The position numbers were made by a program, and so were the translations under genes. Of a stretch of 64,000 nt of DNA, positions 13,905 to 26,874 are shown piece by piece. How positions within the stretch are numbered: position 1 is the first letter of the stretch; the number at the start of each line of letters is the position of its first letter. Below the pieces are notes generated by a model. That model searched no databases, was not told the DNA's origin, and saw nothing but the letters and a program-made list of their open reading frames with translations. Origin of the DNA: Dirofilaria immitis (lineage: Eukaryota; Nematoda; Chromadorea; Rhabditida; Onchocercidae); the NCBI GenBank assembly GCA_024305405.1, contig JAKNDB010000053.1, forward strand, positions 1 through 64,000. The letters run 5' to 3'.

Positions 13905-15929
13905 TATTATCGGAAAAAATTTTAAATTGTTAATTGTAATATTGACGAATAGACATTTTATTAGATAATATGACTATGATTATTATCATTGAATTTTACA
14001 TAATAAATATTTGGCTTCCATTTTATAATTGATCTATTTTGCTTGATATTGATAAATCAATCATTCGTTTTCTATGAAATTACTATCAATTTATTGATAA
14101 CGATACTAAAAGAATGTTGTTAAATTAAAAATAAACCAATCTATTTTTTTATTTCATATATAAAATTATAGTTAGAAATTAAAAAATGAAAAATTAATAG
14201 GAAAGAAAATTTCATTTCGAATACGTTTAAAAGTTCAAAAATGAATAAATTCGAATAGTTAGAAGATTCATAAATATTATTTGCAACAATGTGTTATGAT
14301 AATTATGATTTATCATAATTATCCAACAATCATGATCAATCGATCGATCGATCAAATTATCCGATATTTCAATAATAATATTAAAGTTTTGAAATTGATT
14401 CAGATGAATAACATTCGAAAAAGTTAAATATTAAATTATCATATCTTCTCATTTCTTATCGTATGCTAATCAAATTGTCGATAATTTAGATTAGATGATT
14501 CTGATCAAATAAAGTCTTTAATATTCCTAAAATATCCATTCCACATTCTTCACAATGATCGATATTATCGATCTATCATTATTTTCATGCCTGATTGATT
14601 ATTTTTTCAAATAAGAAAAATAATATCGATAGATTTAAAAATTTTAGAAAATGTAAATAATTTTGGTATGTAAGAAAAAAATGATAATATGAAATTAAAA
14701 GTTTTAAAAAGAAAAAATATTTATATTTTGAAACGATACTTTCATCGTAAAATATATTCAATTAGCTGTTTTAACAAATAATATCGTAAATTTAAATTAT
14801 AAAAATTCGTTCAATCTATGATAGCTATTATCATCAATTTATCATTAACTGATAATCAAAATTAGTTAGCTAAAAAAGGAAAATTAAATTTTTAGTTAAT
14901 TTCAAAAGTTCTAGCAAATTTTGAATTTTACTCCTATCTTTATGATTTTCTCTATTACATTGTTTATCATTGCTAAGTTATCATTTTAGCGATAACTTTT
15001 ATGTTACATATATGTATATATTTATGCTTCCCATAAAAAAGAACTTATGAAATTATCGATAACAAAAAGAAAAAAAAGAAACTGATAACAACAACAACTT
15101 TTAAAATTGATTAAAAATTTATTTCTCCCAGCTAACTATATACCTTATACCGTAATGATGATATAACTCATAAAATTATCGATAACAAAAGAAGAAACTG
15201 ATAATAGCAACAACAACAATAACAACAAAAACTTTATTTACTTTTATATTTCTATTCAAATATACCCTCAAAGCAAAAAAAAAAATAAATAAATAAGTAA
15301 ACAAGTGAAGATATTATTAGCTTTTTTAATCGATGGATAATTATTATTACTATGAAAGTCATTCTTTATTTTTTCTGAATAATTACACTTTACCACTTTA
15401 CCATTTTTTTTTTCATACCTTTCCTTCTGATCGCCAAAATTTACCCAATAATTCTTTCATCAAATCGGTAAACATCAAAGAAGGATAAAAATTAAAGGTG
15501 TGAATTTAGTTTCCTTCATCAATAAATGTGATTTGTCCTCGATTAACAATAATTTTCTTTCTCCTCTCTCTCTTTTTTTTTTTTTCCATTTACCACTAAT
15601 CGACCACTTAACTTACTACTACATTGTTGTACATATAGATACATATATATCTGAAAATGAATCAACTTTTGATCATACCGCTTTGCAATATCATTACAAT
15701 ACATATTACATAAGTTACTGTAATGCTCATTTCAAGATTACAATATAAATTTTTTTTTTTTTTTAAAGTGATAGCAATATTATGTTAATTTGTTGATGAA
15801 TAGGAAATTCATCGATCAAAGTTTACCATCTATCTACTAAAAGATTGGTAAAAAAAAAAAAAAAAAACGAAGAAGAAATAATAATGATATGGATAATGGA
15901 TAAGAGAGAAGTAAATTATATTCCTGAAA

Positions 15930-16110
15930 ACAGTTAAATTGTTGTTGTTGTTGTTATTGTTTGAATGTTTACGAGAATGAAATGAAAGTGATAAAATTTA
16001 TTGAAAACAGTAAATTATATTCCTGAAAACAATTATTGTTGTTATTTGAATGTTCAAATGTTTACGAGAAAAAAAAAACGAATGAAATGAAAGTGATGAA
16101 ATTTATTGAA
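15930..16110. repeat. ~105 bp direct repeat x2
   Basis: Two copies of a block with cctgaaaaca, a gttgtt run, tttgaatgttt, acgaga and gaaatgaaagtgat. Confidence 0.65.
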
Positions 16111-16227
16111 ATTTTTTTTTTAATATCTTTCTTTATTGTCTTTGTTTATTTGTTTATTTTTTATTTTGAAAATAATTTCAAAACATTACATACAATTTAT
16201 AGAATTATATGAAATTTGAGCAATATT

Positions 16228-16440
16228 CCAATTTTGTTTACTATTTTCAGCTCAAAGTTTATTTCATTCTTATTTTCAGCTCAAAATTTCTTTCATTCTT
16301 ATTTTCAGCTCAAAGTTTATTTCATCCTTATTTTCAATTTCAAAGTTTATTTAATTCCCACTTCAAATTTAAGATTCATTTAATTCTTACTTCAAATATA
16401 AAGCTTACTTAATTCTTATTTCCAATTCAAAGTTTATTCA
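16228..16440. repeat. ~36 bp tandem repeat, ~6 copies
   Basis: The unit ttcattcttattttcagctc plus aaagtttatt is repeated about six times and decays to the right. Confidence 0.8.
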
Positions 16441-17297
16441 AAACAATTTTACTTTCCATTGCTATTAAAATTTCATTAATAAAATAATACATAAAAAATC
16501 GCAAGAAATAATTTCATTTGATCAATTGATCGCATCAATTAATGAATTGTTTGATTGAAGTAGTTTTAACACCACAACTATATACCTAAGTTTAGTCTCG
16601 AAAAAACTAATTAAATGGAAGTTCAAAATTTGTAAATTTTGTAGCATAAAATTAAGCTGATTACAAATAATGCTTAACATAATTATCTGTAATAATAAGA
16701 AAAAACAAATTAATTAACGAAATGATAATAATACAGGTTGCATTATTATCACTTACAATAATGTTTAAAAAAAAAAAATTCGAGATATGATTGTTGTTCG
16801 ATATGATCTTTTCATGTTATAAAAAGTTTAACATGTTTCATTCATGCAATTTTTTATCATCGATCAAAAAATGTTATGTAAATAAACAATGAAATAAAAA
16901 ATATTGTCGAAATATTTTAATAACATTTCAATAATAAATAATAAAGAATTTCGATTGAAAAAAAAAAAGTTTATTTATTTATTTATTTTTTTGAGATTAA
17001 TGTTTTATTAAATTTTAATAATATTTATTATTATGGTACTTTTTATTGATTGTACATTTAACTATATTAATAATATACGGTGTTTGTATTTAAGATTGAA
17101 GTGTCAAAATCTGGTGTATTTTTGGAATTGATTGACAGATTTGTTGTCTGATGGTTGATTGAATGTCCGGTTTAACTCCACAGGATTTGAGATTATACGT
17201 ATCATCATTCAACAGATTCTAATTTAGTATATTTGTCATTCCTTATTGAAAACAATACCGTAATCTTCTTATCTTTTTTTTTTTTTTTTTTAATAGA

Positions 17298-17329
17298 CAG
17301 AAAGAGAGAGAGAGAAGAGAGAGAGAGAT
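17298..17329. repeat. GA microsatellite
   Basis: An (AG)n run with one interruption, next to a T-homopolymer. Confidence 0.85.
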
Positions 17330-18759
17330 AAGCAATTTATCATAATTTAATTATATAATTTTATCAAATGATTAAATATTTTTTGATAATAAAAAAAAAA
17401 TTTATAACATCCATTTTGTTTAAAACTTAAAATTTAATATTTTTTACAACATATAAGAATAAAATTTCGAAGTTCATTTAAAGCATAAAAAAAAAAAAAC
17501 CAAAAAGAATTCCAAAAATTCTAAAATATTTTTGTTTAATAAATGTTTATCTTTTTTTTTTTAGTATATTGAATTAATTTTAATTTTAAAAATGGACTTA
17601 AATTAAATGAAATTAAAATTAAATTTATGCCTAAAATTAAAAAAGAAATTTAATGAAAAAAAGGAGCAAAATTTATTTCTTCAGCATAAACAACAAAAAA
17701 AAAAGTTAGGCTAAAATTAAAATCAATTTGCAAATTTTATAAATCGTTTCTGATTATTTATTACTAACAGCTTGCATATTCAACTTTTATCGATAAGTTT
17801 CAATTTGTTTTTTTTCAATTAATTTGGAAGCCAAAAAAAGTTGAAAGAAAAAATTTGCCCTAATCTTATCATTTGATTAAATGAATCAAATGAACTAAAT
17901 TGATCGAAAGTTTCAATTTACAAAATTGTTTGGATATGTTTTATACTTAGTTCCCATAATTTACAAACATTAATTTATTATGTTTGGTATTATATTTATG
18001 GAATAGATGCAAGTTAAGATAATATAATCGAATATCAAAGGTCAAAAGTAGCATATATGTAAAGTTTCAACAAATGTTAATTTTTAAATTTATTATAAAA
18101 AACAAAAAGTTTAATCGATAACTCTAAGATAAATTATAATTACAACTATCAAGTTGTCATTCCTTTTTCTTTTTTTTTTTTTTTTAAATTATACACATTG
18201 TAAGCAAAATATACTTTTGTAAACAAAACATATAAACAATCTTACGAAATATTTTATCATATTTGTTTTGGCATATAACTTTGCTTACTTTTCCATCAAT
18301 TATATTATTTGCATTGAGTGACAGATACAGACTTGTTGAATAAACCTGTAAGGTTATGTATTTAGTTAGTTTTTTTTTTTTTTTTCCTCCCAACTCTTTC
18401 TTCCCATCTTTTCAACAACTATCTTCGACCTTTAACCTTTGACTACAAGCTTTTCTTTTCTTTTGTTTTGTTTTTGTTAAGGAAAAATAAGAAATTACTA
18501 TTGTTGAGGTTTTTTTTTTATGATAACTTGCAATTACTAGCAAGAACAATTAGTTATCTCGACCATTTTGTTTATTTCAGGAAAAAAAAATATTGAAATG
18601 ATTCATTCAACTTATTATCATTTCTTGATCACTTAAATATGATAACAAATGATTGCATCAAATATGATAATTTACAACACTTTGATCTATTAAAAACAAA
18701 AAAAAGTTAAATTATGAAAAAGAGCTATATCCGTCTGTACAGCAAATATAAATACATTT

Positions 18760-18960
18760 CTCATATGATACAATAAATTATCAGTAAGTGAATGATTATA
18801 TTCTGATAATACTACTCAATGAATTACTAAAATTCAATTGGAAAAAATTTTAACAATTGAAGAAATGAATTGCATTTGCATTTCTCATATCACAAGATAA
18901 ATTATCAGTAAATGAATGATTATATTCTGATAATACTACTCATTGTTAAGAATTGAAGAA
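18760..18960. repeat. ~120 bp direct duplication
   Basis: Two copies share aaattatcagtaagtgaatg, attatattctgataatacta, ctca and aattgaagaaatga. Confidence 0.7.
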
Positions 18961-19989
18961 ATGATTTGCATCATTGAATAATACATATATTCATCCTGAT
19001 ATTAAGGTGTGACAAGAGGTATAGATAATATGAATTATTGGTTACTGTGAATAATAGTTGACCTGGATAAGTGCAAATTGAGTGGATATTTGAATAACAG
19101 TAACATCAACAACTAATCATCATGCAATAACTGGTTATCATTGCGCAACTTTTTTTTTCAATTCATTGTCACAGTAGGCAATAAGTTTAAATGGGCATTA
19201 TTATTCAAAATAAAACAAATGAAATTAAACTTAATCATTAGCTAATACGATATAACTTTAAATCTATTATCAATTTATATCATTAATTATACGATATAAT
19301 TTTAGATCTATTATCAGCTAATATATGATAAGAGGAAAAAGAGAGAGTGAGAAAGAGAGAAAAAAAAGTTAAATGGTGCATCATTTAATGAAATAAAGCT
19401 AAAATAAGATTTTAAAAAATTACAAATTTCAATCATATCATTTTCATGTTATACAATAATAGTTGATAAAAAATGATAATATCATTGTTTTCTTTTTTCA
19501 ACGATTGATAACAACTTCATGATAAATTTAATTTGGAAAATCGATCTGTTTTTTCCTCATCATGATAAGAAATTATATCACAATTATGTCAAAAAAAAGA
19601 ATATCAATAATTACATCAACAATTAGAGTGACATTTTTTTATATTCACAAACTTGAATTGGCATATGATGATTGGTTATCAGAGTGATAGAATTATTAAC
19701 AATTCAAATGGGCAAATCACATCAATAAAATGATCGTTCATAATTTTATCACTTAATTTGCAAACTTTAATTAAATTTTATTATCATAAACTTTGAAACA
19801 AATAATGTTAATGAGAAAATGATAATTGATAAATTACAAATAATTCATTTAAAATTTTTTATAAATATGAGCATAATTTTTCTGTGAGAGAAAAAAGTAT
19901 TTTCTTTTTGCATAAAATTGTTATTATCATTAAATTAAAATTGTAATAATAATAGTAACAGTGTTCACCTGAAAGAGTTAAAAAGATAA

Positions 19990-20060
19990 CGATGATGATG
20001 ATGATGATGATGATAATGATGAATAATGATGACGATGATATTGATGATGATAAGAAAATA
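19990..20060. repeat. GAT/TGA trinucleotide microsatellite
   Basis: An imperfect (GAT)n tract, about nine clean units followed by interrupted ones. Confidence 0.85.
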
Positions 20061-20579
20061 AATGTGTAAAGATTGTTGGTTGATGGAATATAAACTACAA
20101 CTTTAACATCAACATCAAACTGACAACTTGATATGAGAGAGAAGTCGCGTGTCATCTTTATTACATATTAGTGATATGTTGCAAGACAGGTTGTACTATT
20201 ATCATTATTATGATCATCGTTATCATTATCATCGCCGAAACCATCAACATCAAAATAACCTTTGAGTAGTCATGAAAGCTATAATCTTTCTATATAAACA
20301 TATATATATATATACATACATGCACACATACGTATATACATGTCAATCCGATCATCATCATTATGATAATATCATTTGATTGCTGATTATCAATTTTATA
20401 CTTTCACCATAATTTTATCTTATTCGTTTTTTTGTTGTTGCTGTTTGAGATAAGAATTACAAGACAATATTTTAGAAATTAAATTAAATTTATGAATAAA
20501 GAAAAAAGATGCCTTAAAATATGTAAATTTATTATAAACTTTTTTTGATCTTATCACTAATGATTAGTAAATAAATTAT

Positions 20580-20745
20580 TTCTATAATGTTGTCTGAAAC
20601 AATATCTGTTTTATGACAATAGTGATTATTATTGAATATTATCTAAAATGATATCTGTTTTATGATAATAATGATTATTGTGGAATATTATCTAAAATAA
20701 TATCTGATACAAATTTATGATAATAATGATTATTACTGAATAAAC
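20580..20745. repeat. ~62 bp tandem repeat x3
   Basis: The unit contains aatatctgttttatgacaat, agtgattatt and attgaatattatct. Three copies with small differences. Confidence 0.75.
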
Positions 20746-22442
20746 TTTTGTTTTTATCATATTCAGTTTGATAAGAAATCATTGCAATTTTTTTTCCATA
20801 TGATAATAAAAATTTCAGCACATGCTAAATATTTGCATTTTGTGATTTTTTATTTTAACATATTTAGGTTCAAATAATTTTTTTTTTCAAAACATTTTTG
20901 ATAGTTATCATATTTTATCAAAATTTATATCATTTTGATTTTTTCGAAAAAAATCAATTACAATAAGAATAGATGAAAAAAGAAGTTGAAAAAATAATCG
21001 TTGTATAATTATTGAAATGTGCAGGAAAAAAAATCGAAAAAAGTTATAATCAAATATTCTAAACAATCAAATAAATAATTAATTAATAAATTTTGATTGC
21101 AAAAAAAAAATTCCTATAAATAGAATGGGATAATAAAATTTTCTAAATTCAATTTTGCTATATTCCGTAAATATGCTAAAAAAATATTTCATTAAATTTT
21201 TCATCATAGCAATTTTAAAATTAAAAATTTTCCAAGGAGGAAGAAGAAGAAGAAGAATAAACGAAGAAGAAGAAAGAAGAAGAAAAACAAATGATACTTG
21301 GATTTTCATATTCATCATTTCATCATTGTACCAAATTACAACGGTAAGTTAATTTTTTGTCATTTTCATAAATTCTTTAAAAATTTAACAAAATGAGTTT
21401 TCAATTGAAAATTAAATATAAAAATAATATAAATTTTTTTTTAATTTCATAAGAAGAAATTTTGAAAAAAATTTAGTAAATAAAAAATTAGTAAACAAAA
21501 ATTTGGTAAACAAAAATTTCATACTGCTTAATTTTTATTTGTATATTTGTAAAATTATTATCTGTTACCTATGCATATTAAAAATGTACGATTATTTTCC
21601 AGATTTTTACTCATGATTAGTTTAATTATAGTCCAAATGCATCAATTTGATCTATATTGATTGATCACGTTATCATTTTGAGTGAAAAATGATTGAAAAT
21701 AAAAAGAAGACAAAAAAATGCCAGAAATCAATTTATTATCAAAATTTAAGCTTATATGACGAAATTTATCAGCACTAACAATCATTCCTCATATTTTACT
21801 CCTTCTTGTGCTTTCTGATAAAACTTCTTGATGATTCGTGATACGAAAACTTGATAGGATCTGGCCAATATCGCAGCAAACAAATCGTTCAAAATAACAG
21901 TTTGATAAGCAAGATCAGAGTATTGGATTCATCTTTACTTCTTCCATACGATTTCTCGGATTCTCTATAAAAATCTATGAAATATTCAGTAGTAAGCAAT
22001 AACATATGCATGACTTATAGTATCTTCAACAGTTAGAAATTTTATCATAGAAAGAAATCTAATAAATTAAGTTAATTGATAATAATTCAAGACTTGTTAT
22101 CACTCCACCTTTTTGCTCAATCACTTTTCCATTCCTTTTATAATCCATGAATTGATAAACGATTTAGTATCTATTGGTTGTTTGAGTAGGATTACGATAG
22201 TTGCGGGTAGGAAAAAGGCGTGGCATTTTTATTAAACGTTGTTGAGTATTTGCCATCGTTCATGAGACGTGTATGATTGTTAGTTCTTGAATAAGACGAA
22301 AAATTATGCCGTGAAGTAAAATACAACTACTCCCTGCCGAGATTCTAATCGTTTTCATGATTCTAAGGTGGTCCGTCGACGTATCAAACTATTCTCCTGT
22401 TATTAGGCGCATACTATCACGAAATTCATTTTCTTCCGTTTA

Positions 22443-25400
22443 ATGCTCACTCCGGGATACCAAAATCCGCAGCAACAGCAACAACATCATCATCATCATC
22501 ATCATCAACAACAACCGGCCATCAATTGCATACCCGGCATTGCTTCCCCATCTTCAACCGTTTTATCATCATCATTTAATGTTGCAAGCAATCTATCGAC
22601 CGGGTATGAGTTCGTCATCATTTCTTATCTAAGCTTAAATATTAAACTTATCATTGAATATCTAAAAGTCATTTAGTTATCACTTATTGCTAAATTATAA
22701 AAAAGTGGAAAAGAAACGACGAAAAGATATTATCTTATTCAAACTTATCATTCAAATGTGATATCACTCCCATTCATAATACGCTTTTCTTTTTAATCAT
22801 CAAGTGTCATCTATTATTTCATCTATTAATCGTTTGAGAAAAAAACGAATATGTTAATCAGTCTTATCTAATAATCTTATCAGTTTCATTCAATAAATTA
22901 ACACTCTATTCACATTCTTCAGATGATTATATTTTGGATTATTTCCAGCTAAGTTTGAAGTTTTATCACAACTCTTTTGTAGTAGATAAGTTGAATAAAT
23001 TCTGTTAAAATTTAATTTTGTAGAATATATGTTTTAAAAATATCAAATTATAGAAATTTGATTCGGAATTGTTTTTGTTATTAAAAAGAAATGAGAATTA
23101 ATTATTTCATTCTAAACTTATCAAAATATTTGCAGCCTATTTTATCATATATGTAAGATAAAGAATGTAAGAAATGATAAATAAAATTAACAAATTCAAT
23201 CGAATTTTTTTGTTATTAAAAGAAATGAGAATTAATTATTTCATTCTAAACTTATCAAAATATTTGCAGCCTATTTTATCATATATGTAAGATAAAGAAT
23301 GTAAGAAATGATAAATAAAATCAACAAATGTCAATCGAATTTTAAATAAGACTTAATTTGAAAATAATTCAAACTATTTAAATAAATTACTAGGCTGCCA
23401 AAATAGTTAAATTATTTTGGCATTTATTATATTGCCTAAAAACTAAAAAATCAACTTCAAATAAAAATAAGTTAGAATGCCATTTATTTATTTATTTATT
23501 TTTTTTGAATAACACTAAAACTATTGCAATAATATGTTTTTCGCTTTTTCAACCACAAATTACGGTAATCATAAATTACTTTTTTACGAAATTATATGGA
23601 GCAGTTTTGATCGGAAACTTTCATTTTAATTTCGAATATTTCATATATTTTTTTCACTTTTTGAATATTTTTTATATTCGCTGAATTTTCATATATTCCG
23701 GAAAATAGAAAGGTTTAATCGGAAATTTCCATTTTAATTTCAAATATTTTGCACATTTTTTATATTCGCTGAATTTTCATATATTCCGGAAAATAGAAAG
23801 GTTTAATCGGAAATTTCCATTTTAATTTCAAATATTTTGCACATTTTTTATATTCGCTGAATTTTCATATATTCCGGAAAATAGAAAGGTTTAATCGGAA
23901 ATTTCTACTTTAATTTCAAATATTTCATATTTACTTTTCGCATATTTTTTAGATCTGCTCAATTTTCAAAATATTCCGGAAAATAGAAAAATTGACCAGA
24001 AATTTTTGTTTTAATTTCAAATATTCCATAAATTTCTTTGCGCACTTTTTTTTTCAGACCTACTCAACTTTCAAATATTTCGGAGAAGGAAGTTGGAAGT
24101 ACGATCATTCCGACAAATGGCTATAATCCGGGAGGTTATTATCAATCTATGGTACCATCACAATCTACATTTGGACAACAATTATTTATCAAAAATGGTC
24201 TTCCATTTAATAATTAATAAATTCTGGAATATTTCAATTATACGATCAAATAAATATGATAAATTTAATATTGATCGGGCATAGTTTTGAATAAAAATAT
24301 TGATCGGGCATGATTTTGATAAACTTAATATTGATCGGCTATAATTTTTAGAAAATGGTTATGGATCACGTGGAGCCACTTTTACATCAGATATGTATTT
24401 TACACCTGATGCTCCACTTATGCAAAATTCATGTCTATTTAATGCTGCACCAGTATCAGCAGCAACTGATTATTCATGTAATCTTATCAAATCGGATCCG
24501 GAAACATTTTTCGGTCATGCAGCACATCCATTTGTTCGACCACATTATCCTCATTTTCCATTTACCATGCAACCGATGACATCCGGTGCAACAGGTGGCA
24601 ACTACCTCCAGAATCCTATTCAATGTCAATGGATTGAAGTTGGTACTAAAATCGAGAAATCCTTCCTTCCCATACAAAAAAGAAAAAAACCATACCACTT
24701 ATTTTTGAATATTAGTATTACTGAAGGATATTTTTTTCAAATTCTATTCGTCCTAAAAGTAGTTCGAGATTAGTCATCGAGATTAAGTTGAATTAAACTG
24801 ATCAATTTGATCTCTCTTTCAATCATACTTTTTTTCTCTTTTTCTTAAAAAAAAAAAAGCTATCTGATTTTTCTTAAACATATCAATTCTCTCGAACTCT
24901 CGATTAGTAAATAAAAAAAAATTTTTAATGATATAATATTGAAGTAACAATTGTTAGTAACAATCATTAAAGATTAAAATTATCATTAAAATTAATCAAA
25001 ATTTTATCACTAAAATTAATCAAAATTTTATCATTAAAATTAATTAAAATTTTATCATTAAAATTAATTAGAATTAAAATTTATTTATTTGATTACTACA
25101 GCGTAATAGGATATGCGGTCGATTATTTTACTCCATCGAACATATCGTATCCCATTTACAACATGAACATGTGGGTGTGTCAGATAACACCTTTCATATT
25201 TGTCAATGGAAAGATTGCTCAAGAAGAGGACGAATTTTTAAAGTATATGATAAGGATAATATTAATTTTATTATATTAAAAAGATAATAAATTATCATTT
25301 ATCAATTTTATTTCACCCTGATAAAAATTTTATCTCGAAAACTAATTCAGTAATTCTCGATAATACAATGCATTGAAGTTTGTGAAATAGAAGAAATCTA

Positions 25401-26842
25401 TCATTTCAAGTTTTAGAAAGACGTTAATAGCCTAAATTATTAATAGGATTATACGATAAGAGAGAATGAATACAATTCATTTATAGAAATGATGAAGATA
25501 GACGAGAGAAATTTTAATATTTCTTTTCTACTACTCAGATTATTGATAAATCATCTGTACTAATCATCTCGATCAACGAAGGTCATGTAATAATATAATG
25601 CATAAATAAAGAGATTTCAAAGAAAATAAGCAGATATTGGATTGAAAAGAAAGAAGTAAATTGTGAGGGAAAAAGAAAGAAAGAAATGAATCATTGTAGA
25701 AAGTTAAATTAAATTAAAAGTTATTTATAAATAAAAAATAATTTTATTAAATTTAAATTTTTAGGCAAAATATAAACTTGTAAATCATATTCGGGTACAT
25801 ACGGGTGAAAGGCCATTTCCATGTACAATGTGTTCAAAAGTTTTTGCACGAAGTGAAAATTTAAAAATTCACCAACGAACTCATACAGGTTACAATTATT
25901 CATTAATATTATTTATCATTCAACAATATTTTATCACCTACAAATAATATTATTTGTTTATCGATAATAATCAAACAATATTTTATCACTACTACTAACA
26001 TTGTTTGCTTATCAACGATTATCACTACTAATAATATCATTTGTTTATCAATGATTATTCTTTTACCTTCTTTCTCTATTTAATAAATTTATCAATGTTT
26101 ATAACTGAAAATTATACGAATGTTGCAATTACAGGATCAACCACTACTAGTGAGGTGTCATTCTAGTACTCCCATTATATCATCTAAGTAGTCAGCCTTG
26201 AGGTTTAGCATTAATAATATCATTTATCAATGATTATCACTATTAACAATAATATTTTTTACCAGTGATTATCAATATTTTACATATTTTTATCACTGCT
26301 AATAGTATTACCTTTTTATCAATGATTATCACACCACTAATAATATTGTTTATCAATGATTATCACTATTAATAATGTTATTTATTTATTTACAATTATC
26401 ACTATTATATATATTTTATCACTGTTAATAATACTACTTGTTTATCAATGATTGCCACCAGTAACAATAATATTTTTTTACCAGTGATTATCAATATTTC
26501 ATATATTTTTGTCACTGCTAATAGCATTCCTTTTTATCAATGATTATCACACCACTAATGATATTATTTATTTATCAATGATTATCACTAGTTTTATTAT
26601 TGATTCTAAATGTTATAATATCTTTTTATAGTATTATATAATTGATAATTCTTCATTTGATTACAAAACTAAAATAATTTAGATTTTTCGTTCCTTTTTT
26701 TTTTTTATTATTAGTTGAGGCCTTCTCATTCGACTTCTCAATAATCCACTCATACGAGAAATATACAATAGAACAGCTGGATCCTCCGTTACCTATCCTT
26801 TATCTCGATCATCTTATTATTGTTTCCTTCGAGCATATAAGA

Positions 26843-26874
<32 letters not shown>

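Larger units (their letters stand above)
13871..22442. other. 8.6 kb intergenic region between flp-18-like and ref-2 genes
   Basis: Very AT-rich, with many GATAA/TTATC-type motifs, homopolymers and tandem repeats listed separately. No protein domain or RNA gene was recognised. A short frame ending in a good donor (ACG|gtaagt near 21344) could be an untranslated or leader exon, but no partner exon in phase was found. The stretch 22190-22442, just before the ref-2 start, is clearly less AT-rich and is the best candidate for promoter or 5' untranslated sequence. Confidence 0.5.

Noticed and set aside
21155..21352. Arg/Glu-rich frame ending at a good donor
   Set aside because: The composition comes from a GAA/AGA repeat and no acceptor exon in the right phase was found, so it is noted only as a possible leader exon.
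26140..26165. Possible 20 nt micro-exon in ref-2 intron 5 (acag, gatcaaccactactagtgag, gtgtca)
   Set aside because: Including it would leave phase 0 before exon 6, which needs phase 1 and would break the ZIC finger frame.
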